Part shown: in pieces, positions 17,084-26,027 of the stretch | Position numbering within the stretch: position 1 is the stretch's first letter | How the letters are laid out: every line of letters begins with the position of its first letter | NCBI RefSeq assembly: GCF_000383955.1 | Contig: NZ_KB913013.1 | Location: forward strand, 3,739,694-3,803,693 | Reading direction: 5' to 3' | DNA: 64,000 nucleotides | DNA from: Rudanella lutea DSM 19387 | GTDB lineage: Bacteria > Bacteroidota > Bacteroidia > Cytophagales > Spirosomataceae | Program-made: the position numbers and the translations under genes | The notes under the pieces: generated by a model | The model's database searches: none | Seen by the model: the letters and a program-made list of their open reading frames with translations, nothing else | Told to the model about the DNA's origin: nothing

Positions 17084-17087
17084 AAAC

Positions 17088-17663
17088 ATGCTTTTATCTC
17101 ATTACAACGTTAACCTGATCGAAGCCGGGCTCGACGAAGTTGGCCGGGGTTGCCTGGCCGGCCCTGTAGTGGCGGCTGCCGTAATTCTGCCGTCGGATTA
17201 CCAGCACCCGATTCTGAACGATTCGAAGCAGCTCACGCGCGGGCAACGGGAGCAGGTACGGCTCGACATTATGCGCGATGCCGTGGCCTGGGCCGTAGCC
17301 GAGGTGTCGAACGAAGACATTGACCGGATTAATATTCTGAAAGCCAGTTTTCTGGCAATGCACCGCGCCGTAGATGCGCTGACGGTGCGCCCCGAGCACC
17401 TGTTGGTCGATGGAAACCGGTTTGTGCCTTATCCCATGATTCCGCACACCTGTATCGTGAAAGGCGACGCTAAATTTTTGTCGATAGCGGCTGCCTCGGT
17501 GTTGGCCAAATGTTACCGCGACGATCTGATGGAACAGTTAGGGCAAGAGTACCCGCACTATGGTTGGGCAGCGAATGCCGGTTACCCAACACCTATTCAT
17601 CGGGCGGCTATTCGGGAGCATGGCCCTTGCCGGTGGCACCGAATGTCGTTTCGGTTAGTTTGA
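17088..17663 (+). CDS. rnhB: Ribonuclease HII
   Basis: This 191-residue cytosolic enzyme nicks the RNA strand of RNA-DNA hybrids. Seen: LDEVGRGCLAGPVVAAAV (D16, E17), LNDSKQLT near 40-47, LLVDGNRF with the third acidic residue, and SIAAASVLAKCYRD. Length is normal. The ATG at 17088 lies directly after the tandem repeat, so the untranslated leader, if any, is made of repeat sequence. Its last nine bases overlap the convergent DUF2480-like gene. Confidence 0.95.
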   Translation: MLLSHYNVNLIEAGLDEVGRGCLAGPVVAAAVILPSDYQHPILNDSKQLTRGQREQVRLDIMRDAVAWAVAEVSNEDIDRINILKASFLAMHRAVDALTVRPEHLLVDGNRFVPYPMIPHTCIVKGDAKFLSIAAASVLAKCYRDDLMEQLGQEYPHYGWAANAGYPTPIHRAAIREHGPCRWHRMSFRLV

Positions 17664-18173
17664 CAGGGCTACTTTGGGGCGCTTGAACAGGGGTACCGTA
17701 CTGCACGGCTCACCGAACATGAGCGACTGCACCACCGGTTTGAGCAACCGGGTTACCTCCACATAAGCCGCAGTTGGTACGGGTACTTTGCTGCACCCTT
17801 TTACCACGACCCGGGCGTCGCGGTAGTCGTCGGCGTTGATTTGAGCGATAGCGTCGAAGTACAGCTTTTCTTCCAGATCCTGCAGGCTACCAAACACCAC
17901 CATATTGGCATGGGGCTGTAGGTGCAGGGTCAGCAGCATGTAAGCCCAGGTAGGCACAATCGCGTCTTCTGAGCACGTAACGGCTACATTTTTGCCGCTG
18001 TACTGGCTCCAGTCGTGCGTTTTCAAAAACTCCCGGAAATCCTTCTCTTTCAAAATCAACCCCATGTAGAGGTTGTCTTTCAAGTCGTACACAACCCGTT
18101 CGCCGGGATGGTAGAGTTCTTCAAGGTCGAGGGTGATAAGCCCGCTATTGGCTACTCGATTAACAATTTCCAT
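17655..18173 (-). CDS. DUF2480-like conserved protein
   Basis: The protein has 172 residues from the start at MEIVNRVANSGLITLDLEEL, chosen because the upstream extension crosses an intergenic palindrome. This wording resembles the DUF2480 family of Bacteroidota. It appears soluble, has no signal peptide or membrane segment, and shows a conserved-looking KGCSKVPVPTAAYVEVTR stretch near the C-terminus. The function is unknown. It is convergent with rnhB, with the stops overlapping by nine bases. Confidence 0.75.
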   Translation of the reverse strand: MEIVNRVANSGLITLDLEELYHPGERVVYDLKDNLYMGLILKEKDFREFLKTHDWSQYSGKNVAVTCSEDAIVPTWAYMLLTLHLQPHANMVVFGSLQDLEEKLYFDAIAQINADDYRDARVVVKGCSKVPVPTAAYVEVTRLLKPVVQSLMFGEPCSTVPLFKRPKVALSN

Positions 18174-18195
18174 GTTTTCGAAGCGTAACAATAAA

Positions 18196-18257
18196 AAGGT
18201 GTAATGCGTAATGATGAATGGCTCAATCTCAACCAATCCCATTACGCATTACACCTT
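18196..18257 (-). terminator. 18-bp perfect palindrome, likely sod terminator
   Basis: Arms AAGGTGTAATGCGTAATG (18196-18213) and its exact complement (18240-18257) enclose 26 bases. On the minus strand the stem is followed by TTTTTATTG, so it can end sod transcripts. Its arm length and its ATGCGTAATG wording make it one of the window's long intergenic palindromes. Confidence 0.75.
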
Positions 18258-18262
18258 ACGCG

Positions 18263-18874
18263 TTATTTCTTACCCAGCTGGTAGCGTTTCTCGGCCGCGT
18301 TCCAGTCTACCACATTCCAGTACGCACCGATGTAGTCGGGCCGACGGTTCTGGTATTTCAGGTAGTAGGCGTGCTCCCATACGTCGAGGCCAATAATCGG
18401 GAAACCTTTCGTTTCAGCAACGTCCATCAGTGGGTTGTCCTGGTTAGGCGTAGAGGTTACCGCGAGTTGTCCGTCGCCTGTAACAATCAACCAGGCCCAG
18501 CCTGAGCCGAAACGGGTAGTAGCGGCTTTCGCAAATTCTTCTTTGAAGGCGTCGAATGAACCAAATTTCTGGTCGATAGCCGCGGCCAGTTCGCCCACGG
18601 GCTGACCACCGCCATTGCCCGACAGGGTGTTCCAGAACAGCGTATGGTTGTAGTGGCCACCGCCATTGTTGCGGACAGCTACGGGATATTGGCTCACATT
18701 GGCCAGCAGATCCTCGATCGACTTGTTTTCCATTTCGGTACCCGAAACGGCATTGTTAAGGTTCGTCACGTAGGCGTTGTGGTGTTTGCCGTGGTGAATC
18801 TCCATCGTCTGTTTGTCGATGTTAGGCTCGAGCGAATCGCTCGGATAAGGCAGAGGATCTAATACAAATGCCAT
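18263..18874 (-). CDS. Superoxide dismutase, Fe/Mn family
   Basis: This 203-residue enzyme dismutates superoxide. The metal ligands are recognisable: the histidine in [13 protein letters not shown], the histidine in [11 protein letters not shown], and D and H in [14 protein letters not shown]. No signal peptide was seen, so it is cytosolic. GGGQPVG and the residues near the active site do not let me choose safely between Fe and Mn. It stands upstream of the DUF2480-like gene and downstream of tadA, all on the minus strand. Confidence 0.96.
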   Translation of the reverse strand: MAFVLDPLPYPSDSLEPNIDKQTMEIHHGKHHNAYVTNLNNAVSGTEMENKSIEDLLANVSQYPVAVRNNGGGHYNHTLFWNTLSGNGGGQPVGELAAAIDQKFGSFDAFKEEFAKAATTRFGSGWAWLIVTGDGQLAVTSTPNQDNPLMDVAETKGFPIIGLDVWEHAYYLKYQNRRPDYIGAYWNVVDWNAAEKRYQLGKK

Positions 18875-19006
18875 TGCTCAAAAAGGATTATGATGATAAA
18901 TAGACTTCGTCGGTTTAACACGAAGCTTTTGGTTTATGTTCACGGCGGCCAAAGAGTGGAAGAGGGAATGATCGAAAGAGCCCGTTTCCGCTCAGAACAG
19001 GATGCG

Positions 19007-19450
19007 CTACCGCATTCGGCCAAAAAACTGTTTGAGCAACTGGCGGCTCTCATCGGCCAGTACGCCCGTAGTCAGGCGGGTTTTGGGGTGTAGTAAATTT
19101 CCCTGAATCTGACTATAGCCCCGCTTTTCATCGTCGGCCCCGATCACGATCCGGCTCATCTGACTCCAAAACAAAGCCCCCGCACACATCACGCACGGTT
19201 CGAGCGTCACGTACAGGGTACAATTAGTCAGGTATTTGGCATTGAGGTAATTGGAGGCCGCCGAAATGGCCAGGATCTCGGCGTGGGCCGTCACGTCGTG
19301 GAGTCGCTCTGTCTGGTTATACCCTTTGCCAATTACGCGGTTGTTGCTCACCACAACGGCCCCCACCGGAATCTCACCGGCTTCGGCAGCCTGCTCGGCC
19401 AGGTCGAGGGCTATTGCCATAAAGTACTCGTCGGTAAATACGTTTCCCAT
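19007..19450 (-). CDS. tadA: tRNA-specific adenosine deaminase
   Basis: This 147-residue cytidine-deaminase-fold enzyme makes inosine at the wobble position of tRNA-Arg(ACG). Seen: HAEILAI (zinc histidine and catalytic glutamate) and PCVMCAGALFW (two zinc cysteines), preceded by GEIPVGAVVV. Length and motif spacing fit TadA. It is followed by sod on the same strand with a 130-base gap. Confidence 0.93.
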   Translation of the reverse strand: MGNVFTDEYFMAIALDLAEQAAEAGEIPVGAVVVSNNRVIGKGYNQTERLHDVTAHAEILAISAASNYLNAKYLTNCTLYVTLEPCVMCAGALFWSQMSRIVIGADDEKRGYSQIQGNLLHPKTRLTTGVLADESRQLLKQFFGRMR

Positions 19451-19489
19451 ACAGGCTTGTCGTGGTTTTAGGGCGAAAACCGGTTATGA

Positions 19490-19551
19490 AAATAGCCAGT
19501 CTTTAACAACGTAGAGCAGACTCTATCTGAATTGTCAAAGACTGGCTATTT
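19490..19551 (-). terminator. 20-bp palindrome, likely terminator of the large surface protein
   Basis: Arms at 19490-19509 and 19532-19551 are complementary except for one position (AAATAGCCAGTCTTT ... AAAGACTGGCTATTT). The core contains a second small palindrome (TAGAG / CTCTA). It lies just past the stop of the 1290-residue gene. Confidence 0.65.
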
Positions 19552-19565
19552 CTGGAGGTATCCGG

Positions 19566-22500
19566 TTACTGTTTCAGCACCCGGCGGGTTGTCTGCTTAT
19601 CGCCTACCCGAACATTCAGGAGGTAAACGCCAGCGGGCTTATCACTCAGGTCCAGCGTCGACTGCCGGTCGCGGGTAAGCTGCTGAAGTATCTGCCGACC
19701 ATTGCCATCGGTAAGGATTACGGTTGCGCCCTGCCGCGGTAACGGTACGTCGATTTCGATCGTTAGCGTGGTAGTTGTCGGCACAGGGTACGCTTTCACG
19801 GCCGATCCGAGCGGGTCGTCTTCCAGCCCCAGTACCGGCAGTACCCGGACCGCAGCCGTGCCCGAAACGGCTCCGGGACCGCAGTTGTTTCGTACCGACA
19901 CGAGCCGGTAGGTATTGTTGCTAAGTGGCCGAACCTCAAGCGTATGCGGGTTGGCGTTGGTCACTACTTCCTGATTTCGGAGGCTATCGGCGTAGGCAAA
20001 TGTCCAAGGGCCATCGCCCGTGAAGCTAACGCTCAGTTTAGCCGTGGTGCCTTCGAAAATATCCTGCGTACCGGTCAGGGTTGCCGAGGGAAGCGGACGG
20101 ACATTCAGAAGAACAGGGCTTGGCCGACCCAACACCGCAATGCCGGGGTTTGAGGCCACGACCCTGACGTAATAAAGCCCCCCGCTCAAACTGCTCGGAA
20201 TGGTGGCCGTGATAGGCCCAACGGTTGCATTGCCCACGCCCACCGTAGTCGAAGCGCGGCCCGTGCTATCGGTCGAAACCTCAACCCGGAATACGTTGCC
20301 CGTGTTGAACTCACCCGTAGTGGTAAATGGAACTGTCAGGTTGGTGCCGGCACAAAGAACCGATGTGCTCAGCTGTTCGGTCGTGATGGTCGGGATACGA
20401 ACCGTCACGGTTGCCGTGGCGGGGTTGCCCGGCAAACCGGTTCCGCAGACGTTGGATACGCTCGCTACCTGATACACGGTTGTTTGCGAAGGCATCACGT
20501 TGACCGTTGCCAGGGTATCGGTGGCTGTTCCGGTAGTCCCGTCAGACAAGGTGTAGTTAAACGGCGGGACACCCGTAAAGCGGAGTTGAAGCGGAGCCGT
20601 TCGGCCGAGGTTGACCGAAGTTGTCCCTAAAATAGCCAGCGTCGGGTTGGTGTTAACAAACAGCCGGATGCTCGACCGGGGGCTGTAACAGCCGTTAGCA
20701 CCAATCTGGTACACAAAGAAAGAACGGCCACCCGGCGGTGTTGGGTTCAGTGTAAAAGGCGTTGGGGCTTCGTTGGTCAGGTTACCGTTGGGATCAATCC
20801 AGCGGAGCTGAGCACCCTGTTCAGCCGTTGCCCGGAGCGGAGTGGCCACGTCGTTACGGCAATACGTAACAGAGGTCGCACTGACCACGGGAGCTGGGGT
20901 TGTCTGAATCCGAACGTTAAGTGTAGCGCGGGGACCCTCACAGTTTTCGACCGTTTGCGAAACGCCAAACGAATAAGTCCGCACCTGATCGATCTGGGGA
21001 GTAGGAGCGTTGGGGAATTGATTGCCGTCCGTATTGTACCACCGCAGATTCTGGCCCTGCGCCGTTACCGGCGGTACCGATTGTGCCGGTTGGTCTTGCT
21101 GTACCTGGCAGTACGCAATGTCAGAAACACCCGGTGCCGAGGGTAATGGCTTGATCCGAACATTCAATGTGGCTCGGGGTCCTTCGCACTCTTCAAGGGT
21201 CTGGGTTATCTGGTACGTCAGGGTAGTTACCGTTCCGGTTGGTGGGATGGGCGCGGTGCCTGTCACATTACCCGACGGATCGTAGTAACGCAGATTAATG
21301 CCTTGTGCCTGAATTGGTTGCGATGGCGCATTGTTGCAAAATTCGAGAGGGGCCACAACCGGAGCACCTGGCCGGGGCTTCACCCGTACTGAGAGAGTTG
21401 CCCGGGGACCTTCGCAGCCGTCGAGACGCTGGCTGACATAATAGAACAGGGTTTGCGCGGTGTTGTTGGGAACACCCGGCGCGGTCGATGACCCAGTGCC
21501 ACCCAGTGCCGTTGGGTACCAGAACGCCGTTGCGTTAGGAACCGTTGAAGCCGACAAAACGGGTGGTTGATCATTCTGGCAGAACGCTGAGTTGCTTACG
21601 CCAGGGGCATCGGGGGTATCTTTAACCGTAACCGGAATAGCCGCACGGGGGCTTTCGCAACCGTTGACAACCTGACTAACGTAGTAGTTGGTCTGGCCGA
21701 TTCGGTTCACGTCGATTGGCGACGGGCTACCCGATGCGGTACCGCCGGTTGCGCTTTGGCCGTACCACCGCAGCGATTGACCACTGGCGCTAAGTGTGGG
21801 GGGCGTGAAGCCTTCACAAAGCGGAGCGGGTGGGGTAGCTGTTGGCGGGGCGGGTATGGCATTAACAATAACAACGGCCGTAGCGCGGGGGCTAAGGCAC
21901 CCATCATTGCTGGTTTGCGACACTGAGTAGCTCAACGAAGCAGGCGCTGTAGTCGCTGGCGACGGCGCTCCTCCCAATTGGGCTCCTGTATTGTCAAACC
22001 AGGTTAAATTGGTGCCTGTTGCCGATAACGGGCGGGGGGCATCGCCGACACAACGGCTCAAATCGGTGGTAACCGTAGGCGCATTAGGGGTGCTAAATAC
22101 CCGAACTGAATAAGCCGACGGGGCACTGGCGCAGTTGTTTGCGTCGAATTGCCGTACGTAATACGTGTAAGTATTCGGAAATTGAGGAGGAGCGGGTGTG
22201 CCAATCTGATTATTGCCAGCGGCATCGGAATACCAACGAACATTAGAGCCGCTTACGGTTAGCGAAGCCGGACGAGCCGCTTCACAGTATGCCAGCGATA
22301 CCGGCGCAATAGCGGCCGGCGACGCGTTGACCACAAATTGAACGGTGCTCCGGGCTACACTTTCGCAGCCATTGTTTATTGCACTCACCTGGTAGGTGGT
22401 TGTGCCCGGCGTGTTAAGCGATACCGTGGGTGCAGCTCCATTGTTTGGTAGCAGGGCACCCGTGCTCGTGTACCAGCGGAAACCAGCTCCGCTTGGGCTT

Positions 22501-23438
22501 AGGGTTTGCTGAGCGGTGCTCTGACAAAATGCCTGCGGAGAGGGTACAGCTGGTGCCGATGGGGTTGCATTAACCGTGACGGTAATGGGGACACGGTCGC
22601 TCTCACAGCCGGTAGTGTTCTGGCTAACGTAGAAAGGCCCAACCGAACCAGCCGCGCCGGTGGGTGGTACCGTGGGCGAACTGCTGGGCGACGGATTGTT
22701 GATATTGGTACCGTACCAGAGGAGGTTTGTACCCGTTGCGTTTAGAGGTGCACCCGGAACCCCCTGACAATAATTGGGCTGGGCGGGTATAGTGGGGTTA
22801 GGCGACTTTGCCACTACCGTAATTGTAACCGCACGACCAGGACTCTCGCAAAGACCCACCAACTGTGTAACAGTAAAGGTTTGGTTACCAGACCCCGTTG
22901 CATTAAATGTGTATGGGCTACCAGTAGCAACCAGCTGCCCACTCGAATTGAACCACTTGAGATTTGAGCCGCTAGCCGTCAATGAGACGGGCGTACCCGC
23001 GCAAATCTGGCCCGCTGGGCTGGCTACACCGGCTGCGGGGGACAGTGGCGACACGTTGATGGTGATCAAGGAGCTGACTCTGGCCGGGTCGCTCGACACT
23101 ACCCGGATGCGATAACTACCGGCTACCGTGTTGGCGGGTATCACGCCAGCCATGGTAATTGTAGTCGGCGTGCTGGGGCCATTTGTTTGGGTGGCCAGTA
23201 CAACAGGGCTGGCCGGGAAGTTGCCCGTGTTATCGGAAAGCTGGACCGTAAAGGTGTTGGATACTTTAAAAACACCTGTTGTAGAGAACGGAACACTAAC
23301 GCTGCCGCCCGGAGCAACGCAAGGATTAGGGCTGGGTGGACCGATAGCAGTAATGGATTGCGCCATGATACGTACTCCACTCATCAACAACACAAACACG
23401 GTCAACCAACTATACTGGTAGAGCAATCTAATTTTCAT
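19566..23438 (-). CDS. Large secreted Ig-like repeat protein with T9SS sorting domain
   Basis: The protein has 1290 residues. The signal peptide ends near GVRIMAQS. An N-terminal domain (about 30-125) reappears in diverged form near 1020-1110, with similar VPFSTTGxF and RVVSSxP wording. Between them lie about ten tandem Ig-like repeats of 75-90 residues with a shared pattern YCQ / RWY / YYVSQ / CESPRA. The last 80 residues are a T9SS type A domain (VKAYPVPTTTTLTIEI ... AGVYLLNVRVGDKQTTRRVL). It is probably a surface adhesin or matrix protein; no enzymatic motif was seen. Confidence 0.82.
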   Translation of the reverse strand: MKIRLLYQYSWLTVFVLLMSGVRIMAQSITAIGPPSPNPCVAPGGSVSVPFSTTGVFKVSNTFTVQLSDNTGNFPASPVVLATQTNGPSTPTTITMAGVIPANTVAGSYRIRVVSSDPARVSSLITINVSPLSPAAGVASPAGQICAGTPVSLTASGSNLKWFNSSGQLVATGSPYTFNATGSGNQTFTVTQLVGLCESPGRAVTITVVAKSPNPTIPAQPNYCQGVPGAPLNATGTNLLWYGTNINNPSPSSSPTVPPTGAAGSVGPFYVSQNTTGCESDRVPITVTVNATPSAPAVPSPQAFCQSTAQQTLSPSGAGFRWYTSTGALLPNNGAAPTVSLNTPGTTTYQVSAINNGCESVARSTVQFVVNASPAAIAPVSLAYCEAARPASLTVSGSNVRWYSDAAGNNQIGTPAPPQFPNTYTYYVRQFDANNCASAPSAYSVRVFSTPNAPTVTTDLSRCVGDAPRPLSATGTNLTWFDNTGAQLGGAPSPATTAPASLSYSVSQTSNDGCLSPRATAVVIVNAIPAPPTATPPAPLCEGFTPPTLSASGQSLRWYGQSATGGTASGSPSPIDVNRIGQTNYYVSQVVNGCESPRAAIPVTVKDTPDAPGVSNSAFCQNDQPPVLSASTVPNATAFWYPTALGGTGSSTAPGVPNNTAQTLFYYVSQRLDGCEGPRATLSVRVKPRPGAPVVAPLEFCNNAPSQPIQAQGINLRYYDPSGNVTGTAPIPPTGTVTTLTYQITQTLEECEGPRATLNVRIKPLPSAPGVSDIAYCQVQQDQPAQSVPPVTAQGQNLRWYNTDGNQFPNAPTPQIDQVRTYSFGVSQTVENCEGPRATLNVRIQTTPAPVVSATSVTYCRNDVATPLRATAEQGAQLRWIDPNGNLTNEAPTPFTLNPTPPGGRSFFVYQIGANGCYSPRSSIRLFVNTNPTLAILGTTSVNLGRTAPLQLRFTGVPPFNYTLSDGTTGTATDTLATVNVMPSQTTVYQVASVSNVCGTGLPGNPATATVTVRIPTITTEQLSTSVLCAGTNLTVPFTTTGEFNTGNVFRVEVSTDSTGRASTTVGVGNATVGPITATIPSSLSGGLYYVRVVASNPGIAVLGRPSPVLLNVRPLPSATLTGTQDIFEGTTAKLSVSFTGDGPWTFAYADSLRNQEVVTNANPHTLEVRPLSNNTYRLVSVRNNCGPGAVSGTAAVRVLPVLGLEDDPLGSAVKAYPVPTTTTLTIEIDVPLPRQGATVILTDGNGRQILQQLTRDRQSTLDLSDKPAGVYLLNVRVGDKQTTRRVLKQ

Positions 23439-24263
23439 AATGAACGTACAAGAAGTGCTGGTTCAAACCTGATAGGCTTTGTTTAAAATAAAGAAAAGGT
23501 CTTAATGCTGGTGTAAGAGAACCTATTAGCAAAAATCTGGCCATCTGTAAAGAAGAAAAGATCGGCACAGAAGCGCCGGGATAGGTCCAAACTGTAAAAT
23601 TATCTGCTTTTGTGAGTTTTCGCGTGAGGGTAACGTCTTAAAAAAAGGATTAGCTTATAAATCAGGCACAGACGGAAGGGACTTTTGAGCAAAAAACGCC
23701 TGATAGACAAAAGGAAAGAGGCTTACGGCCTTGAGCGAAAACCGGTTTAGGTTTGATTGCACCCGACCGACATGAATAGCTTACTCATAACGTCTATTGC
23801 TCAGCGTAATCAGGCTTCATCCTGTGCATCGTAGTATAAGGCAGATGTACTAGATCAGGGAGCTTTTTTAGGGTATATATTTGAAATAGGGTGGATTTAT
23901 TGGGTGGTTTTGCCAGAAACTAAATAAAAAAGGGCGTTGCAAAAGCATGGAATCGTGACTTGAGTCGTCCCGAATGAATAAATTTTTGTGATAGGCTTTG
24001 TGGAATAAGCCCGCCAAAAGCATCTATCAGACAAATCACGGTCTACTGCCTGTGAGTAAGTAACACTAAAACCTATTGAAAGACCAATGAACAAGGCCCC
24101 TCCTAAATTACAATTTGCGTGTTTGGACGAGCACAGGCTGATGTGTTGTTTAACAAGCGATTATGTTCGGCAAATAGATAGAGTCCATAGATTGGGTTTC
24201 TTGAAAAAGTCATAACTCCTATAGCTGGACTACTACTTGGGTTAAATTTTTTGGTTGTGTGAC
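23439..24263. other. Long non-coding gap between divergent genes
   Basis: About 825 bases separate the adhesin start (minus) from the promoter region of exbB (plus). The stretch is AT-rich. A 65-codon minus-strand frame at 23897-24094 has no signal or motif and was not accepted. I see no strong hairpin, RNA gene or repeat. Confidence 0.4.
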
Positions 24264-24296
24264 TTGCATCGAATTGCCCGCAAAGCCCTACTTTTG
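24264..24296 (+). promoter_or_regulatory. Bacteroidota promoter before exbB
   Basis: TTG at 24264 and TACTTTTG at 24289-24296 (a TAnnTTTG match) are separated by 22 bases, within the usual Bacteroidota spacing. The leader to the exbB ATG is about 120 bases. Confidence 0.55.
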
Positions 24297-24417
24297 TCTA
24301 AGCCTTGAGAGGTGTTCATCAAAATTTTATTGCAGTAAAAGCAACCATTGTAAAATTTTTGACTTTTTTTGACGAGCGAAAATCAAACTTTCAATTTAAC
24401 CCTACAGTACAAGTTCA

Positions 24418-25251
24418 ATGAAAACACAGAATCCTGCTCCAGCTCCAGCTAAAGTTGCCGCCCCCAAGAAAAAGTCTGGTGGTTTGAATCCGGTGTTAGT
24501 TATCCCGATTCTGTTGGTGATCGGTCACTTGGTTTATTACTTCATCTTCGGTGATGGCAGCCACTTCCAGGATGGTGACAACACGAAGCAGCCTTTAGCT
24601 GGTGACTTCTTTGGCATTATCTACAAAGGTGGTTTTATCGTACCGATCCTTTTCACCTGCTTCTTGTGCGTATTGGTGTTCTCGATCGAGCGTTTTATCA
24701 CAATCGGCCGTGCTAATGGCTCAGGTTCAGTAGATGATTTCGTTGTGAAGGTGAAGAGCCTGCTCGACAAAAACGAAGTAGAAGCAGCCATCCGCGAGTG
24801 CGACAAGCAGAAAGGCTCAATCGGTAACGTTGTGAAGACCGCCCTGCTGAAGTATCAGCAACTGGCTACAGACAACGAACTGACGAAAGAGCAGAAACTG
24901 GCCGCCCTCTCAAAAGAAGTTGAAGAAGCGACAACGCTCGAACTGCCGATGCTGGAGAAGAACCTCGTTATCATCGCAACGCTGGCGTCTGTATCTACCC
25001 TGATCGCCCTCCTCGGAACGGTATTGGGTATGATTCGTGCCTTCTCGGCGATGGGTGCTACCGGTCAGCCTGACACGGCCGCTCTGTCAACGGGTATCTC
25101 TGAGGCCCTTGTAAACACGGCCGTTGGTATCGGTACGGCAGCTATTGCAACGATGATGTACGCTTACTTCACCAGCCGGATTGATGCGCTGACGTACAAC
25201 ATCGACGAAATCGGTCTGAGCATCCAGCAAAACTTTGCCGCTCACTACTAA
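24418..25251 (+). CDS. exbB: ExbB/TolQ/MotA-family proton channel
   Basis: The protein has 277 residues. It has an alanine/proline-rich N-terminus, a first membrane segment (VLVIPILLVIGHLVYYFIF), a second (GGFIVPILFTCFLCVLVFSI), a cytoplasmic loop, and two C-terminal segments: LVIIATLASVSTLIALLGTV with the conserved GTVLGMI region, then NTAVGIGTAAIATMMYAYF. With ExbD it converts proton flow into work on TonB. It is first of the exbB-exbD-exbD-tonB cluster. Confidence 0.95.
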   Translation: MKTQNPAPAPAKVAAPKKKSGGLNPVLVIPILLVIGHLVYYFIFGDGSHFQDGDNTKQPLAGDFFGIIYKGGFIVPILFTCFLCVLVFSIERFITIGRANGSGSVDDFVVKVKSLLDKNEVEAAIRECDKQKGSIGNVVKTALLKYQQLATDNELTKEQKLAALSKEVEEATTLELPMLEKNLVIIATLASVSTLIALLGTVLGMIRAFSAMGATGQPDTAALSTGISEALVNTAVGIGTAAIATMMYAYFTSRIDALTYNIDEIGLSIQQNFAAHY

Positions 25252-25303
25252 GAAGCGCAGAGTTAGTACGGTTCTCAGCTTTTCACTTTAATTCGAACGA
25301 CAC

Positions 25304-25930
25304 ATGCCACGAGTAAAACCCAAACGACATGGGGCCAGCATGGACATGACCGCGATGGTGGACGTAGCCTTTCTGCTACTAACCTTCTTCATCCTGACCG
25401 CCCAGTTCCGGGCGCAGGACGCGGCAGCCATCGAGACCCCCTCGTCGATCTCCGGCATCAAGGTGCCCGATAAGGACATCATGACTATCAGCCTGAGTAA
25501 GGAAGGGAACGTGTATTTCGGTATCGACAATCAGCAGAAGCGTCTGGATATGCTCGACAATTTTGCTGCTGCCAATGGCTTGTCGTTTACTGACAAAGAG
25601 AAAAAAGCGTTTAGCCTTCTGTCGAGTTTCGGAATGCCTAAAACCCAGTTGAAGGCGTTTTTGAATCTGGATCCTGAAAAACGCAATGCCTATAAGCAAC
25701 CCGGTATCCCAACCGATTCAACGGGTGCAGGCGCGGCCAACGAACTGAAGGATTGGGTGTTCAATGCCCGCAAGGCAAACAACGATCTTCGGATCGCGCT
25801 CAAAGGAGACAATCTGGCGAAGTTTCCGAACTTCAAAAACGTGTTGGCTACGTTGCAAGCGCAAAATATTAACAAGTTCAACCTGATCACGGGTACGGAA
25901 GCGCCACCCGCCGGCTGGACAGCTGACTAA
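25304..25930 (+). CDS. exbD: ExbD/TolR-family protein, first copy
   Basis: The protein has 208 residues. One N-terminal membrane segment contains the proton-carrying aspartate (DMTAMVDVAFLLLTFFIL), and the rest is periplasmic. Residues 80-140 form a longer insert than usual for ExbD, including FAAANGLSFTDKEKKAFSLL. The gene lies 52 bases after exbB. Confidence 0.92.
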   Translation: MPRVKPKRHGASMDMTAMVDVAFLLLTFFILTAQFRAQDAAAIETPSSISGIKVPDKDIMTISLSKEGNVYFGIDNQQKRLDMLDNFAAANGLSFTDKEKKAFSLLSSFGMPKTQLKAFLNLDPEKRNAYKQPGIPTDSTGAGAANELKDWVFNARKANNDLRIALKGDNLAKFPNFKNVLATLQAQNINKFNLITGTEAPPAGWTAD

Positions 25931-25933
25931 AAC

Positions 25934-26001
25934 GGTTCGTAGTACGTAGTTTATGGTTGAGCATACGTATATCGTTAGTGTTTAGCCATAAACTACGAAC
26001 C
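25934..26001. repeat. Imperfect palindrome between the two exbD genes
   Basis: The left arm GGTTCGTAG-TACGTAG-TTTATGGTTGA contains a 7-base duplication relative to the right arm (25981-26001, TTTAGCCATAAACTACGAACC). The right-arm words recur at once as CCACAAGCCATAAAC. It lies inside the exbD-exbD gap and no gene is encoded. Confidence 0.7.
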
Positions 26002-26027
26002 ACAAGCCATAAACATTCTGTAATACC

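Noticed and set aside
16870-17118. Open frames through the 21-bp repeat giving peptides such as repeated CWLFVVS
   Set aside because: The repeat length is a multiple of three, so frames stay open trivially. The frames start inside or after batA and show only repeat translation.
23897-24094. Short minus-strand frame in the long gap before exbB
   Set aside because: 65 codons in AT-rich sequence without promoter, partner gene or motif; probably chance.
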